64,000 nt of DNA. It comes from Allostella sp. ATCC 35155 (lineage in GTDB: Bacteria; Pseudomonadota; Alphaproteobacteria; ATCC43930; Allostellaceae). The stretch covers positions 549,001 through 613,000 of the forward strand of contig AP019701.1 of assembly GCA_006738865.1 (NCBI GenBank), written 5' to 3'. Of this stretch, positions 43,476 through 56,416 are shown piece by piece. How positions within the stretch are numbered: position 1 is the stretch's first letter; each line of letters begins with the position of its first letter. The notes beneath the pieces were generated by a model, which had not been told where the DNA came from, made no database searches, and saw nothing but the letters and a program-made list of their open reading frames with translations. A program made the position numbers and the translations under genes.

Positions 43476-44522
43476 TTGGCCCTCGTCGTCGATCTCGACC
43501 GGCTGCGCGCCGCGCTCGCGGGCCTGCCCGGTCTCGCCGGCTGGCGCGACGGTGCGCTGGAACCGCTGACCGGCGGCGGCGTCGCCCACGATCATGTCCG
43601 GATCGTCGGTACCGGCCTCCTGGCCCGGGTGCCGCGCCTCAGCCAGTTCGCCCTGGCCGCTGCCGACAATCTCGCCTACCAGGCGGAGTGCTTCCGCCGG
43701 CTCGCCGCCAGCGGCCGCGTGCCGCGGCTGGCGGCGGTGCTGCCGCCGGGGGCCGGACTGCCGATGGGGGCGCTGCTCGTCGCGGAGGTCGTCGGCCGGC
43801 CCGTGCGCCTGCCGGACGATCTTGCCGCGATTGCGGCGACGCTGGCCGCGATCCACGACCTGCCGCTGCCGCCCGAGCGGGCGCCGCTCGGCGACCATCC
43901 CGATCCGGTCGGCGGCACCTGGGCGGTGATCGCGGCACAGGCGCAGTTCTTCGCGACGGCCCCGGCCAAACCGGCCGTACAGGCGGCGCTGGCCGAGGAG
44001 ATCGCGTGGGCGGAGGCATTTGCCCGTTCGGCCGCCGGTCGGCCGCAGCCGCGCACGCTGGTCGCGACCGACACCCATCCCGGCAATTTCGTGATCGAGG
44101 CCACCACCGGCCACGCCGTCTTCGTCGATGCCGAGAAGGCGCTCTACGGCGCGCCGGCCATCGATGCGGCCCACGTCACCCTGGCGACCTCGGTGCTGTG
44201 GAGCGCGCCCGACGCCGAGCCGGTGCCGGCCGACGCCGTCCTCGCCTTCGAGCGGGCCTGGCTCGCCCGGCTGCGGCCGGAACTGGCCGCAGCCGTCCGG
44301 ACGTGGGTGCGGCCATTGCGTCGGCTGACCTGGCTGCGCTCGATGAGCTGGTTCGCGCGCTGGTGGACGCTGTCGCGCGATGACCCGGCCTGGTCTGCGG
44401 CCACGCTCGATCCGGCGCTGGCCGCCCACATCCAAGGCCGGGTCCGGCTGTTCTTCACCGCCGAGATGGTCGGGCGCGTGCGGTCCGAATGGCTGGGCCC
44501 CGGCCAACTCCCCGAGCCGTAG
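43476..44522 (+). CDS. Aminoglycoside phosphotransferase (APH) family kinase
   Basis: The 348-residue protein has the protein-kinase-like APH core: catalytic loop TDTHPGNFVIE with Asp199, His201 and Asn204, and metal-binding Asp218 in VFVDAEKAL. The N-terminal lobe is short and reads GGVAHDHVRIVG, where a Gly-rich loop is expected. Such enzymes phosphorylate small molecules such as choline, homoserine or aminoglycosides; no resistance claim is justified. The start is a TTG, since no ATG or GTG suits the conserved N terminus, and its ribosome binding site is weak. It lies 7 bases after moaB and 43 before uvrD. Confidence 0.82.
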   Translation: MALVVDLDRLRAALAGLPGLAGWRDGALEPLTGGGVAHDHVRIVGTGLLARVPRLSQFALAAADNLAYQAECFRRLAASGRVPRLAAVLPPGAGLPMGALLVAEVVGRPVRLPDDLAAIAATLAAIHDLPLPPERAPLGDHPDPVGGTWAVIAAQAQFFATAPAKPAVQAALAEEIAWAEAFARSAAGRPQPRTLVATDTHPGNFVIEATTGHAVFVDAEKALYGAPAIDAAHVTLATSVLWSAPDAEPVPADAVLAFERAWLARLRPELAAAVRTWVRPLRRLTWLRSMSWFARWWTLSRDDPAWSAATLDPALAAHIQGRVRLFFTAEMVGRVRSEWLGPGQLPEP

Positions 44523-44565
44523 CGGCGGCGCCGGCCGTCCGGCGTGCTATATCTGTTCCCGACCC

Positions 44566-46860
44566 ATGGACGAATCGCTTCCCACCGCCGCCGCGCCCTC
44601 CTTCGCCGGCCCGCCCTGGCTCGCCGACCTCAACCCCGCGCAGCGCGCGGCGGTGGAGGCGGTCGACGGGCCGGTCCTGGTGCTGGCAGGCGCGGGAACC
44701 GGCAAGACTCGCGTGCTGACGGCACGGCTGGCCTACATCCTCATGACCCGCCGTGCCTGGCCCAGCCAGATCCTGGCGGTCACCTTCACCAACAAGGCGG
44801 CGCGCGAGATGCGCGAGCGCATCGGGCGGATGATCGGCGATGCCGTCGAGGGGCTGTGGCTCGGCACCTTCCACTCGATCGCCGCCCGCATCCTGCGGCG
44901 CCATGCCGAGCTGGTCGACCTCAAGCCCAACTTCACCATCCTCGACACCGACGACCAGATCCGCCTCGTCAAGCAGATCCTCCAGGCGGAGAACATCGAC
45001 GACAAGCGCTGGCCGCCGCGCGTCGTGCTCGGCGCGATGGAGCGCTGGAAGGACCGCGGCCTCGTGCCGGACAAGGTGCCGCCCGGCGAGGCCGGTGACC
45101 TGGCGGCCGGCAAGCTGCTGCTCGTCTACCGCCAGTACCAGGATCGCCTGCGGACCGTGAACGCGGTCGATTTCGGCGACCTCCTGCTGCACAACCTGAC
45201 GCTCTTCCAGACCCGACCCGAGGTGCTGGAGGAGTATCACCGCCGCTTCCGCTATCTGCTGGTCGACGAGTACCAGGACACCAACGTCGCCCAGTACCTC
45301 TGGCTGCGGCTCCTCGCCCAGGGCCACCGCAACCTCTGCTGCGTCGGCGACGACGACCAGAGCATCTATGGCTGGCGCGGGGCGGAGATCGGCAACATCC
45401 TGCGCTTCGAGGCCGACTTCCCGGGCGCCCAGGTCATCCGGCTGGAGCAGAACTACCGCTCGACGGCGTCCATTCTCGCCGCCGCCTCCGGCCTGATCGC
45501 GAAGAATGCCGGCCGGCTCGGCAAGACGCTGTGGACGGAGGCGGACGGCGGCGAACGGGTGCGCATCCACGGGCTGTGGGACGGCGAGGCCGAGGCGCGC
45601 TGGGTCGGCGACGAGATCGAGGCGCGCCAGCGGGCGGGCGAGCCGCTGTCCTCGGTCGCGATCCTGGTCCGCGCCGGCTTCCAGACCCGCGAGTTCGAGG
45701 AGCGGCTGCTGACGCTGGGCGTGCCCTACCGGGTTGTCGGCGGCCCGCGCTTCTACGAGCGGCAGGAGATCCGCGACGCGCTCGCCTATCTGCGCCTCGT
45801 CCACCAACCGGACGACGACCTCGCCTTCGAGCGCATCGTCAACCTGCCGCGCCGCGGCCTCGGCGATGTGGCATTGCGCCTCGTCCATCAGCGGGCGCGG
45901 GCCGAGGGTGCTTCGCTCACGGCGGCCGCCGCGGGGCTGGTCGCCGACGGAGAGATGAAGCCGGCGGCGCGCAAGGCGCTCGGCCTCTTCCTCGACGACC
46001 TCGACCGCTGGCGCCGCAAGGCGGCGACCGAGCCGCATACCGAGCTTGCCCGCACCGTCCTCGACGAGTCCGGCTATACGCGGATGTGGCAGGCCGACCG
46101 CTCGCCCGAGGCGCCGGGCCGGCTCGAGAACCTCAAGGAACTCGTGGTCGCGATGGCCGAGTTCGAGAACCTCACGGGCTTCCTCGAGCATGTCTCGCTG
46201 GTCATGGAGAATGCCGAGGCGGCGGGCGGCGAGATGGTGACGCTGATGACGCTGCATGCCGCCAAGGGGCTGGAGTTCGACACCGTCTTCCTGCCGGGCT
46301 GGGAGGAGGGGCTGTTCCCCCATCCGCGCGCGCTGGAGGAGAAGGGTTCGGCCGGGCTCGAGGAGGAGCGGCGGCTCGCCTATGTCGGGCTGACGCGGGC
46401 GCGCCGCCGCGCCTTCGTCTCCTTCGCGGCCAACCGCCGCGTCTACAACCAGTGGACCGCGGCCATCCCCTCGCGCTTCGTCGACGAACTGCCCAAGGAC
46501 GCGGTCGAGATGTCGGCCGACCAGGGGCTCTACGGCTCGGGCGGCTTCCAGACCGGGTTCGGGCCCGGCGGCGCGGCCGAGCCGCGCTGGTCCTACGGCA
46601 GCGGCGAGGCGCCGCGCCTTGCCGGCAGCCCGGCGCGTCCGCCGCCGATGGTGCTCGAGGGCAAGGCGCGCACGGTCCCGCCGCGTCCGGCGCCGAAGGT
46701 GCCCTTCCAGCGCGGCGACCGCGTGTTCCACGGCAAGTTCGGCTATGGCGACGTGACCGCGGTCGACGGCGACAAGCTGTCGATCCGCTTCGACAAGGCG
46801 GGGGAGAAGAGCGTGATCCACAATTTCGTTCAGCGCGCCGAGGACGCCGGCGCGGCATGA
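44566..46860 (+). CDS. uvrD: ATP-dependent DNA helicase UvrD/PcrA
   Basis: The 764-residue superfamily 1 helicase shows all the main motifs: LNPAQRAAVEAVDGPVLVLA and Walker A GAGTGKT (residues 42-48), motif Ia AVTFTNKAAREMRERI, motif II LLVDEYQDTN, motif III VGDDDQSIYGWRGAEI, motif IV VIRLEQNYRS, motif V VTLMTLHAAKGLEFDTVFLPG and motif VI EEERRLAYVGLTRARRRAF. It unwinds DNA in excision and mismatch repair. The C-terminal segment with FQRGDRVFHGKFGYGDVTAVDG is the RNA-polymerase-binding Tudor-like domain seen in UvrD/PcrA. It overlaps pcp by 4 bases (ATGA). Confidence 0.95.
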   Translation: MDESLPTAAAPSFAGPPWLADLNPAQRAAVEAVDGPVLVLAGAGTGKTRVLTARLAYILMTRRAWPSQILAVTFTNKAAREMRERIGRMIGDAVEGLWLGTFHSIAARILRRHAELVDLKPNFTILDTDDQIRLVKQILQAENIDDKRWPPRVVLGAMERWKDRGLVPDKVPPGEAGDLAAGKLLLVYRQYQDRLRTVNAVDFGDLLLHNLTLFQTRPEVLEEYHRRFRYLLVDEYQDTNVAQYLWLRLLAQGHRNLCCVGDDDQSIYGWRGAEIGNILRFEADFPGAQVIRLEQNYRSTASILAAASGLIAKNAGRLGKTLWTEADGGERVRIHGLWDGEAEARWVGDEIEARQRAGEPLSSVAILVRAGFQTREFEERLLTLGVPYRVVGGPRFYERQEIRDALAYLRLVHQPDDDLAFERIVNLPRRGLGDVALRLVHQRARAEGASLTAAAAGLVADGEMKPAARKALGLFLDDLDRWRRKAATEPHTELARTVLDESGYTRMWQADRSPEAPGRLENLKELVVAMAEFENLTGFLEHVSLVMENAEAAGGEMVTLMTLHAAKGLEFDTVFLPGWEEGLFPHPRALEEKGSAGLEEERRLAYVGLTRARRRAFVSFAANRRVYNQWTAAIPSRFVDELPKDAVEMSADQGLYGSGGFQTGFGPGGAAEPRWSYGSGEAPRLAGSPARPPPMVLEGKARTVPPRPAPKVPFQRGDRVFHGKFGYGDVTAVDGDKLSIRFDKAGEKSVIHNFVQRAEDAGAA

Positions 46861-47498
46861 GGCCGATCCTCGTCACCGGCTTCACGCCCTTCGCCGGCCT
46901 TGCCGACAACCCCTCGGCGATCGTCGTCGACCACCTCGCGCGGGAGGCCGTCCCCGGCGTCGCCGTCGAAACCCGCCTCGTCGACGTGCTGTGGGGCAGC
47001 GCGGGCGCGGAGATCGTGGCGGCGATGGAGGCCGTGCGGCCCGCGGCCGTCCTGTGCTTCGGCCTCGCCCGCGGCCGCGACGCGGTCAATCTCGAGCGCT
47101 TCGCGGTCAATGTCGACGACAGCGTCACCGCCGACAATGCCGGCGTCCATCGCCGCGGCACGCCGATCGCCGCCGACGGCCCCGACGCCTACCGGACGAC
47201 GCTGCCGATCGCGCCGATCGCGGCCGCGCTGGCGGCTGCCGACCTGCCGGTCCGGGCCTCCAACCACGCCGGCGCCTTCCTCTGCAACCATGTCTTCTAT
47301 GCCGTCCGTCACCGGCTGGCGCGGACGGGGCTCGCCATCCCGGCCGGCTTCGTCCACCTGCCGCCGCTGCCGCCCGAAGCGGGCGCGCTGGCGGCCGAGG
47401 CGCAGTGCCGCGCGGCCCGCATCATCGTCGCCACGCTGGCGGCCGAGCTTGCTGCCGGAAGGGGGACCGCCGATGGCGTCGACCGCCTGGCGGGTTGA
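46857..47498 (+). CDS. pcp: Pyroglutamyl-peptidase I
   Basis: The 213-residue cysteine peptidase removes N-terminal pyroglutamate from peptides. It begins ILVTGFTPFAGLADNPS, and the catalytic residues are Glu80 (DAVNLERFAVN), Cys143 (HAGAFLCNHVFY) and His167 (AGFVHLPPLP), spaced as in characterised C15 enzymes. Its ATG overlaps the uvrD stop (ATGA) and its last 26 bases overlap prmA, so three unrelated functions are translationally coupled here. Confidence 0.93.
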   Translation: MRPILVTGFTPFAGLADNPSAIVVDHLAREAVPGVAVETRLVDVLWGSAGAEIVAAMEAVRPAAVLCFGLARGRDAVNLERFAVNVDDSVTADNAGVHRRGTPIAADGPDAYRTTLPIAPIAAALAAADLPVRASNHAGAFLCNHVFYAVRHRLARTGLAIPAGFVHLPPLPPEAGALAAEAQCRAARIIVATLAAELAAGRGTADGVDRLAG

Positions 47499-48342
47499 GC
47501 TGGTCGTCCCTGCCGCCGCGGCCGAGCCGGTCGCCATGGCGCTGGAGCCGCTGGGGGAAGCGCTGTCGGTCTTCGAGCTGGCGCCCGGCGGCGACTGGCG
47601 GCTGGTGCTGCATTCCGAGGAGGAGCCCGACCGCGGGCAGCTCGGCGCCGTGCTGGCGTTGGCCGGACTGGCGGCCGGGGTCGCGCTGCCCGAGCCCGAG
47701 GTCGCGCGCGAGGTCGAGGTCGACTGGATGGCCCGCCTCGCCGACAGTTTTCCGGCGATCCGCGTCGGCCGCTTCCATCTCCACGGATCGCACCTGCCGC
47801 CGGGCCCGCCCGGCAAGATCTCGCTGCTCGTCGATGCCGCGACCGCCTTCGGCTCGGGCGAGCATCAGACGACGCGCGGCTGCCTGCTGGCGCTCGACCG
47901 GCTTGGCGCCCACGGCCGGCGCCGTCGGCCGCTGGACGTCGGCACCGGCACCGGCGTCCTCGCATTCGCGGCGGCGAAGTTGTGGCGCGTCAAGGTGGCG
48001 GCGACCGACCTCGACGTGGAGTCCGTGCGGGTGGCGCGGGCCAATGCGCGGCGCAACGGGGTGGCGAAGCTGGTGCGGGTCGAGGTGGCGGACGGCCTCT
48101 CGCCGTCGGGCTGGGTCGGCCGGTGCCGGCACGACCTCGTCTTCGCCAATATCCTGGCCAATCCGCTGACGCGGATGGCGCGGCCGATCCGGCGCGCGCT
48201 GGCGCCCGGTGGCGTGGCGATTCTATCGGGACTGCTGGCGAAGCAGGAGCGGCAGGTGCTGGCGGCCTATCGCCGGCAGGGCCTGCGGCTGTCGCGGCGC
48301 ATCGCCATAGAGGGCTGGCACACGCTGGTGCTGCGGCGTTAG
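47473..48342 (+). CDS. prmA: Ribosomal protein L11 methyltransferase
   Basis: The 289-residue protein has the PrmA C-terminal methyltransferase domain: FGSGEHQTTRGCLLALDRL, motif I LDVGTGTGVLAFAAAKL, VAATDLDVESVRVARANA, and the NPxY-like substrate motif FANILANPLTRMA. The N-terminal domain that docks on L11 is present. It methylates lysines and the N terminus of ribosomal protein L11. The ATG has AAGGGGGA ten bases upstream, inside the end of pcp. Confidence 0.92.
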   Translation: MASTAWRVELVVPAAAAEPVAMALEPLGEALSVFELAPGGDWRLVLHSEEEPDRGQLGAVLALAGLAAGVALPEPEVAREVEVDWMARLADSFPAIRVGRFHLHGSHLPPGPPGKISLLVDAATAFGSGEHQTTRGCLLALDRLGAHGRRRRPLDVGTGTGVLAFAAAKLWRVKVAATDLDVESVRVARANARRNGVAKLVRVEVADGLSPSGWVGRCRHDLVFANILANPLTRMARPIRRALAPGGVAILSGLLAKQERQVLAAYRRQGLRLSRRIAIEGWHTLVLRR

Positions 48343-48376
48343 GCGAAGAACCCCGCCCGCCTGCCGACGGAACGCG

Positions 48377-48586
48377 TCAGGCGAGGCGGCGCGGGGTGTT
48401 GCTGTTGGCGGGACGCGCGGTCAGCGCGGCCAGATTGTCGTTCACCGCACGGACGACCGGGCCCGGCTGCTCCCGGCCGGCCGCTCGGGCTGCGCGCGCC
48501 AGGAGGCGGGTCGGCAGCCAGAACAGCCGGTCGAAAAGCGTGAGCCAGGCGGCCGCCCAGCGGCCGGATGCGTAGCGGACCGGCAT
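48377..48586 (-). CDS. Small hypothetical protein coupled to the DUF1127 gene
   Basis: This 69-residue frame starts 4 bases after the DUF1127 stop and ends just before the convergent prmA stop. It encodes a hydrophobic-aromatic stretch (WAAAWLTLFDRLFWLPTRLLA) followed by a basic, Ala-rich tail. I recognise no family. The tight position and amphipathic centre suggest a real small protein, possibly membrane-associated, made with the DUF1127 protein. It lacks a strong ribosome binding site of its own, so it would depend on coupling. Confidence 0.5.
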   Translation of the reverse strand: MPVRYASGRWAAAWLTLFDRLFWLPTRLLARAARAAGREQPGPVVRAVNDNLAALTARPANSNTPRRLA

Positions 48587-48590
48587 CGGC

Positions 48591-48935
48591 TCAGGCGACG
48601 CGGCGCAGGCTGGCCGACTTGCGGTCGTTGGTGTTCGCGCTCGCCACCGCGGGAGCCTTCGGCTCGACACGATAGGACTCGGGCGCGAAGGTGCCGGCGA
48701 CCACGGCCGGGATCTCGCTGCGGGCCAGGCCCATGTCGCGAAGCTGCCGGTCGTCGAGCGACATCAGCTCCTCGTAGGCCCGCCGCTGCTCGTTCCACGA
48801 GCCGAACACCCGCGCGATCTTCCGCGGTGCAGCAATCAGGAAACCGACCGTCGCGGCGAGCGTGCGGCCGAACATCTCGGCCCGCATCTGCCGGGCCTTG
48901 GCCTCGACTTCCTGAATGGACATCATCGTCTGCAT
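48591..48935 (-). CDS. DUF1127 domain protein
   Basis: The 114-residue protein has the DUF1127 (YjiS-like) signature, YEELMSLDDRQLRDMGLARSEI, near residue 65-85, after a moderately hydrophobic segment (TLAATVGFLIAAPRKIARVF). Small DUF1127 proteins act in alphaproteobacteria as RNA-binding or stress and phosphate/nitrogen-linked regulators; this is a longer form with an N-terminal helix and a C-terminal tail. The ATG is preceded by an excellent AGGAGG site. It is divergent from the aminopeptidase gene, with 175 bases between. Confidence 0.8.
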   Translation of the reverse strand: MQTMMSIQEVEAKARQMRAEMFGRTLAATVGFLIAAPRKIARVFGSWNEQRRAYEELMSLDDRQLRDMGLARSEIPAVVAGTFAPESYRVEPKAPAVASANTNDRKSASLRRVA

Positions 48936-49110
48936 ATCCAACCTCCTGTGGCCCGGGGGACCTCCCCGGTGTCTGATGGACATAAAGGTAAGCGATCCTG
49001 TCGCGTTCACCATCTCATATGCTGCATTGCAGCAATGCAGCCGGTGCAAGTCTTGTGTCGCCGATGGGGCCCGCCTAGGTTCGATGGCGTCAGTGCAGGA
49101 GTGGAGCGCC

Positions 49111-50970
49111 ATGCAGGATCAGGTACCGGCCAATGCCGCACGCATCGCCGGCGACATCCCGCCACCCTCGCCGGTGGCGCCGGGCTCGCGCGCGGTGGTG
49201 GCGGAGCGGCTCGGCCTGTTGCGGGCGGAGCTCGCCGGTCGCAGCCTCGCCGGATTCGTCGTGCCGCTCGCCGACGAGCATCAGGGCGAGTACCTGCCGC
49301 CGCGGGCGCAGCGACTGACCTGGCTGACCGGCTTCACCGGCTCGGCCGGCATGGCGGTGGTGCTGCCCGAACAGGCTGCCATCTTCGTCGATGGTCGCTA
49401 CACGCTGCAGGTGCGGGACGAGGTGCCGGCCGACCTCCTGGCGCCACGCCACGTCATGGACGAGCCGCTGGCCGACTGGCTGCGGACCGAGCTCGCGGCC
49501 GGCCAGCAGGTGGCGTACGACCCCTGGCTGCACACGCCGGCCCAGGTGGCGCGCCTGCGGGCGGCGGTCGAGGGGGCGAAGGGCGTGCTGGTGGCCGCCG
49601 AAGGCAATCCGCTCGACGCCGTCTGGGCCGACCAGCCGGGTCCGCCGACGGCGCCCGTCCATCCCCACCCCCTGGTCCATGCCGGCGAGACGGCGGCGGC
49701 CAAGCGCTTGCGGATCGCCGATCTGCTCGGGTCGGCCGGGGCGGTCGTGCTGTCGGCGCCCGACTCCATCGCCTGGCTGCTCAACATCCGCGGCGGCGAC
49801 GTGCCCTGCACGCCCTTCGCGCTCTCCTTCGCCATCCTCCACCATGACGGCCGTGTCGACTGGTTCATCGACGACCGCAAGCTCGGGCCCGAGATGGCCG
49901 ACCATCTCGGCAACGGCGTCGCGGTGCGGCCGCCGCCCGCGCTCGGGCCCGCCATCGACGAGCTGGTTGCGGCGAATGTGCGGATCATGGTCGACCCGGC
50001 GAGCGCGCCGGCCTGGGTCTTCGACCGCATCGCGGCCGCGGGCGGCAGCCCGATCGCCGCCGACGATCCCTGCGCCCTGCCGAAAGCCTGCAAGAATTCC
50101 GTCGAGATCGCGGGGTTCCGGGCCGCCCACCGCCGCGACGCCGTGGCGCTGGTGCGCTTTCTCGCCTGGCTGGCGGCCGAGGGCGGCAGCGGCATCGACG
50201 AACTGGACGCCGTCGAGCGGCTGCGCGCACTCCGGGCGGAGAACGCGCTCTATCGCGGCGGCAGCTTCGAGACGATCTCGGGCGCCGGACCGAACGGCGC
50301 CATCGTCCACTACCGCGCCTCGCCGCGCACCAACCGCCGGCTCGGGCGCGGGGAACTCTATCTCTGCGATTCCGGGGCCCAGTATCCCGACGCCACCACC
50401 GACGTCACCCGCACGGTGGCGATCGGCGCGCCGTCGGAGGAAATGCGCGACCGTTTCACCCGCGTCCTCAAGGGCCATATCGCGATCGCGACCGCCATAT
50501 TCCCGCGCGGCACGACGGGGGCGCAACTGGATGTCCTGGCGCGCCATGCGCTGTGGCAGGCGGGGCTCGACTTCGATCACGGCACCGGCCACGGCGTCGG
50601 CAGCCATCTCTCCGTCCATGAGGGGCCGCACCGCATCTCCAAGGCGGGTTCGGCCGTGGCGCTGCGGCCGGGGATGGTCGTCTCCAATGAGCCCGGCTAC
50701 TACCGCACGGGCGCCTACGGCATCCGCATCGAGAACCTCGTGACCGTGGTTCCGGTCGAGATGGCCCACGCGGAGCGCCCGATGCTCGGCTTCGAAACCC
50801 TGACGCTGGCGCCGATCGACCGGGCGCTGGTCGTGCCGGCCATGCTGACGGCGGCCGAACGTGCCTGGCTGGACGCCTATCATCACCGGGTGCGGGCGGA
50901 GATCGGGCCGCTGGTCGACGACGCAACCGCCGCCTGGCTGGCAGAGGCGACGCGGCCCCTGGCGGCATAG
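49111..50970 (+). CDS. Xaa-Pro aminopeptidase (M24B, aminopeptidase P)
   Basis: The 619-residue protein has the three-domain layout of the long aminopeptidase P: two N-terminal creatinase-like domains (LAGFVVPLADEHQGEYLPPR opens the first) and a C-terminal pita-bread catalytic domain. The metal ligands are visible: two Asp in YLCDSGAQYPDATTDVTRTV, His in GTGHGVGSHLSVHEGPH, Glu in VVSNEPGYY and Glu in IRIENLVTV. It releases N-terminal residues next to proline in the cytoplasm. The ATG at 49111 has AGGAGTGGAG upstream; an ATG 27 bases before is the alternative. A methyltransferase gene follows after 8 bases. Confidence 0.93.
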   Translation: MQDQVPANAARIAGDIPPPSPVAPGSRAVVAERLGLLRAELAGRSLAGFVVPLADEHQGEYLPPRAQRLTWLTGFTGSAGMAVVLPEQAAIFVDGRYTLQVRDEVPADLLAPRHVMDEPLADWLRTELAAGQQVAYDPWLHTPAQVARLRAAVEGAKGVLVAAEGNPLDAVWADQPGPPTAPVHPHPLVHAGETAAAKRLRIADLLGSAGAVVLSAPDSIAWLLNIRGGDVPCTPFALSFAILHHDGRVDWFIDDRKLGPEMADHLGNGVAVRPPPALGPAIDELVAANVRIMVDPASAPAWVFDRIAAAGGSPIAADDPCALPKACKNSVEIAGFRAAHRRDAVALVRFLAWLAAEGGSGIDELDAVERLRALRAENALYRGGSFETISGAGPNGAIVHYRASPRTNRRLGRGELYLCDSGAQYPDATTDVTRTVAIGAPSEEMRDRFTRVLKGHIAIATAIFPRGTTGAQLDVLARHALWQAGLDFDHGTGHGVGSHLSVHEGPHRISKAGSAVALRPGMVVSNEPGYYRTGAYGIRIENLVTVVPVEMAHAERPMLGFETLTLAPIDRALVVPAMLTAAERAWLDAYHHRVRAEIGPLVDDATAAWLAEATRPLAA

Positions 50971-50978
50971 AGGCGGCG

Positions 50979-52310
50979 ATGGCGGGATATCCGACCGGCG
51001 TCGCCTATCCTGCCACCCACCAGCCGGCGATCGCGCCGGCCCATCTCGCGGCGGCGGCGTGGCTGGCGGGCCAGGGCCACCCGGCGATCGACCGGCCCTA
51101 CCGCTTCTGCGAGCTGGGGGCCGGCTCCGGCTTCACGACCAACCTGCTGGCGGCGGCCAATCCGTTCGCCGAGTTCCATGCCGTCGACTTCAACCCCGAC
51201 CATGCCGCGGCGGGGGAACGGCTGGCCTGGGCGGGCGCGCTGCCCAACGTGCGCCACCACGCGCTCGATTTCGCGGCCGCGCGCGAGGCGCTGCCGGACT
51301 GCGACTTCGTCGCCCTGCACGGCGTCTGGACCTGGGTCGGCGACGCCGCGCGGCGCGACGTCCTGGCCTTCCTCGCACGGCGGCTGCGGCCGGGCGGCCT
51401 CGTCTTCGTCAGCTATACCGCGCGCCCCGGCATGGATGGCGTCGCGGCATTGCGCGCCGCCATCCTTGGGGCCGGGCTGCTGGCGGAGGAACAGCCCCCG
51501 GCGGAGCGCGTGGCGCGCGTGCGGGACTGGATCGCCCGGCTGCGCGCGGCCGCGCCGGCGCTGGCCGACCAGGACCCCACGCTGGCGACCTACATCGATG
51601 CCTTCGGCGCGATGGCGGATGCGACGGCATTGCATGATTTCCTGGCGCCCGACTGGCGGGCCGAATTTCACACGGCCGTCCGTGACGCCATGGCCGCGAT
51701 CGGCCTCGAATGGGTGGCGGAGGCCGACCTGCCGATGAACCTGCCGGGCGCCGCCCTGCCGGCGGCCCAGGCGGGCCTGCTGGCCGAGGGTGGCGGCGAG
51801 GCCCTGAAGGACCTGCTGCACCGCCGCACCTTCCGCCGCGACATCTATCGCCGGCCGGGGCCGGCGGCGGAATCCCCGCTCCGCTGGCTGTGGCGCAACG
51901 GCGGCTCCGGCGACCCCACGCCGGCGGCGGTCGCGGCCGGGGAAGTGGTGCCGCTTGTCGCCGAGCCGCCGGCGGCGGCCGGCCTGCCGCGCCTGTCGCC
52001 CTTCAACCGCGCGGCGCTCGAGATCGGCATCGGCCGGGAGGATGCCCGCATCCTCGCCGCGACGGCGACCGGCGGCAGTGTCGTGCTCGACCGGACGACG
52101 GCCTATATCCTGGCGGCCGTCGCCTCGGCCGGTCCCGGAGGGGGCGCCCGAATGATGGCGCGCCGGCTCGTCGCCGAGGGCCGCAGCATCGCCGCAGGCG
52201 GCCGGACGGTTGCGGACGAGGCCGGCCTGACCCGGTTGCTGGAGCCGCGGATCGCGGCATTCGAGGCGGCCGAGCTGCCGCAGCTGCGGGAACTCGGCGT
52301 GGTGGCCTGA
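50979..52310 (+). CDS. Class I SAM methyltransferase with regulatory domain
   Basis: The 443-residue protein begins with a methyltransferase domain, motif I FCELGAGSGFTTNLLAAANP followed by AVDFNPDHAAAGERLA, and VALHGVWTWVGDAARRDVL as the motif IV region. The second half, from about residue 215 (ALHDFLAPDWRAEF), resembles the methyltransferase regulatory domain (PKMT-like) found in putative protein-lysine or rickettsial-type methyltransferases. The substrate is unknown. It starts 8 bases after the aminopeptidase stop, so the two are co-transcribed, and ends before the palindromic repeat. Confidence 0.82.
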   Translation: MAGYPTGVAYPATHQPAIAPAHLAAAAWLAGQGHPAIDRPYRFCELGAGSGFTTNLLAAANPFAEFHAVDFNPDHAAAGERLAWAGALPNVRHHALDFAAAREALPDCDFVALHGVWTWVGDAARRDVLAFLARRLRPGGLVFVSYTARPGMDGVAALRAAILGAGLLAEEQPPAERVARVRDWIARLRAAAPALADQDPTLATYIDAFGAMADATALHDFLAPDWRAEFHTAVRDAMAAIGLEWVAEADLPMNLPGAALPAAQAGLLAEGGGEALKDLLHRRTFRRDIYRRPGPAAESPLRWLWRNGGSGDPTPAAVAAGEVVPLVAEPPAAAGLPRLSPFNRAALEIGIGREDARILAATATGGSVVLDRTTAYILAAVASAGPGGGARMMARRLVAEGRSIAAGGRTVADEAGLTRLLEPRIAAFEAAELPQLRELGVVA

Positions 52311-52353
52311 TAGCAAATCCGGTGGATGCGAAACGACCCGTCATCGATGCCGT

Positions 52354-52439
52354 TGCGTCCCTCGACTTCGCTCGGGATGAGAGGAATTCCTTAAATATAA
52401 CAAAGCAGTGACTCATCCCGAGCGAAGTCGAGGGACGCA
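52354..52439. repeat. Dispersed palindromic repeat, copy 2
   Basis: Two perfect 28-base arms (52354-52381 and 52412-52439) flank a 30-base A/T-rich centre. The arms are the same as those at 29756-29832 while the centres differ in sequence and length, so the two copies share a family and not a recent common insertion. It lies between the convergent methyltransferase and ligA genes and would end both transcripts as a long hairpin. Confidence 0.88.
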
Positions 52440-52493
52440 CGGTCGCTGGGCGACGCCATGAGTCAGGGCTCTTCGGATTTGGTATGAGGCCCG

Positions 52494-56306
<3,813 letters not shown>

Positions 56307-56416
56307 TCAGGGCGCCGGGCGGCGGGCGGCCGGATCGGTGCGGGTTGGAATGCGTGCCATGCAGGAACCGTTGTAGGATGTCGCTCTCATACTGCCAACG
56401 CCGGACGAGGTTGATC

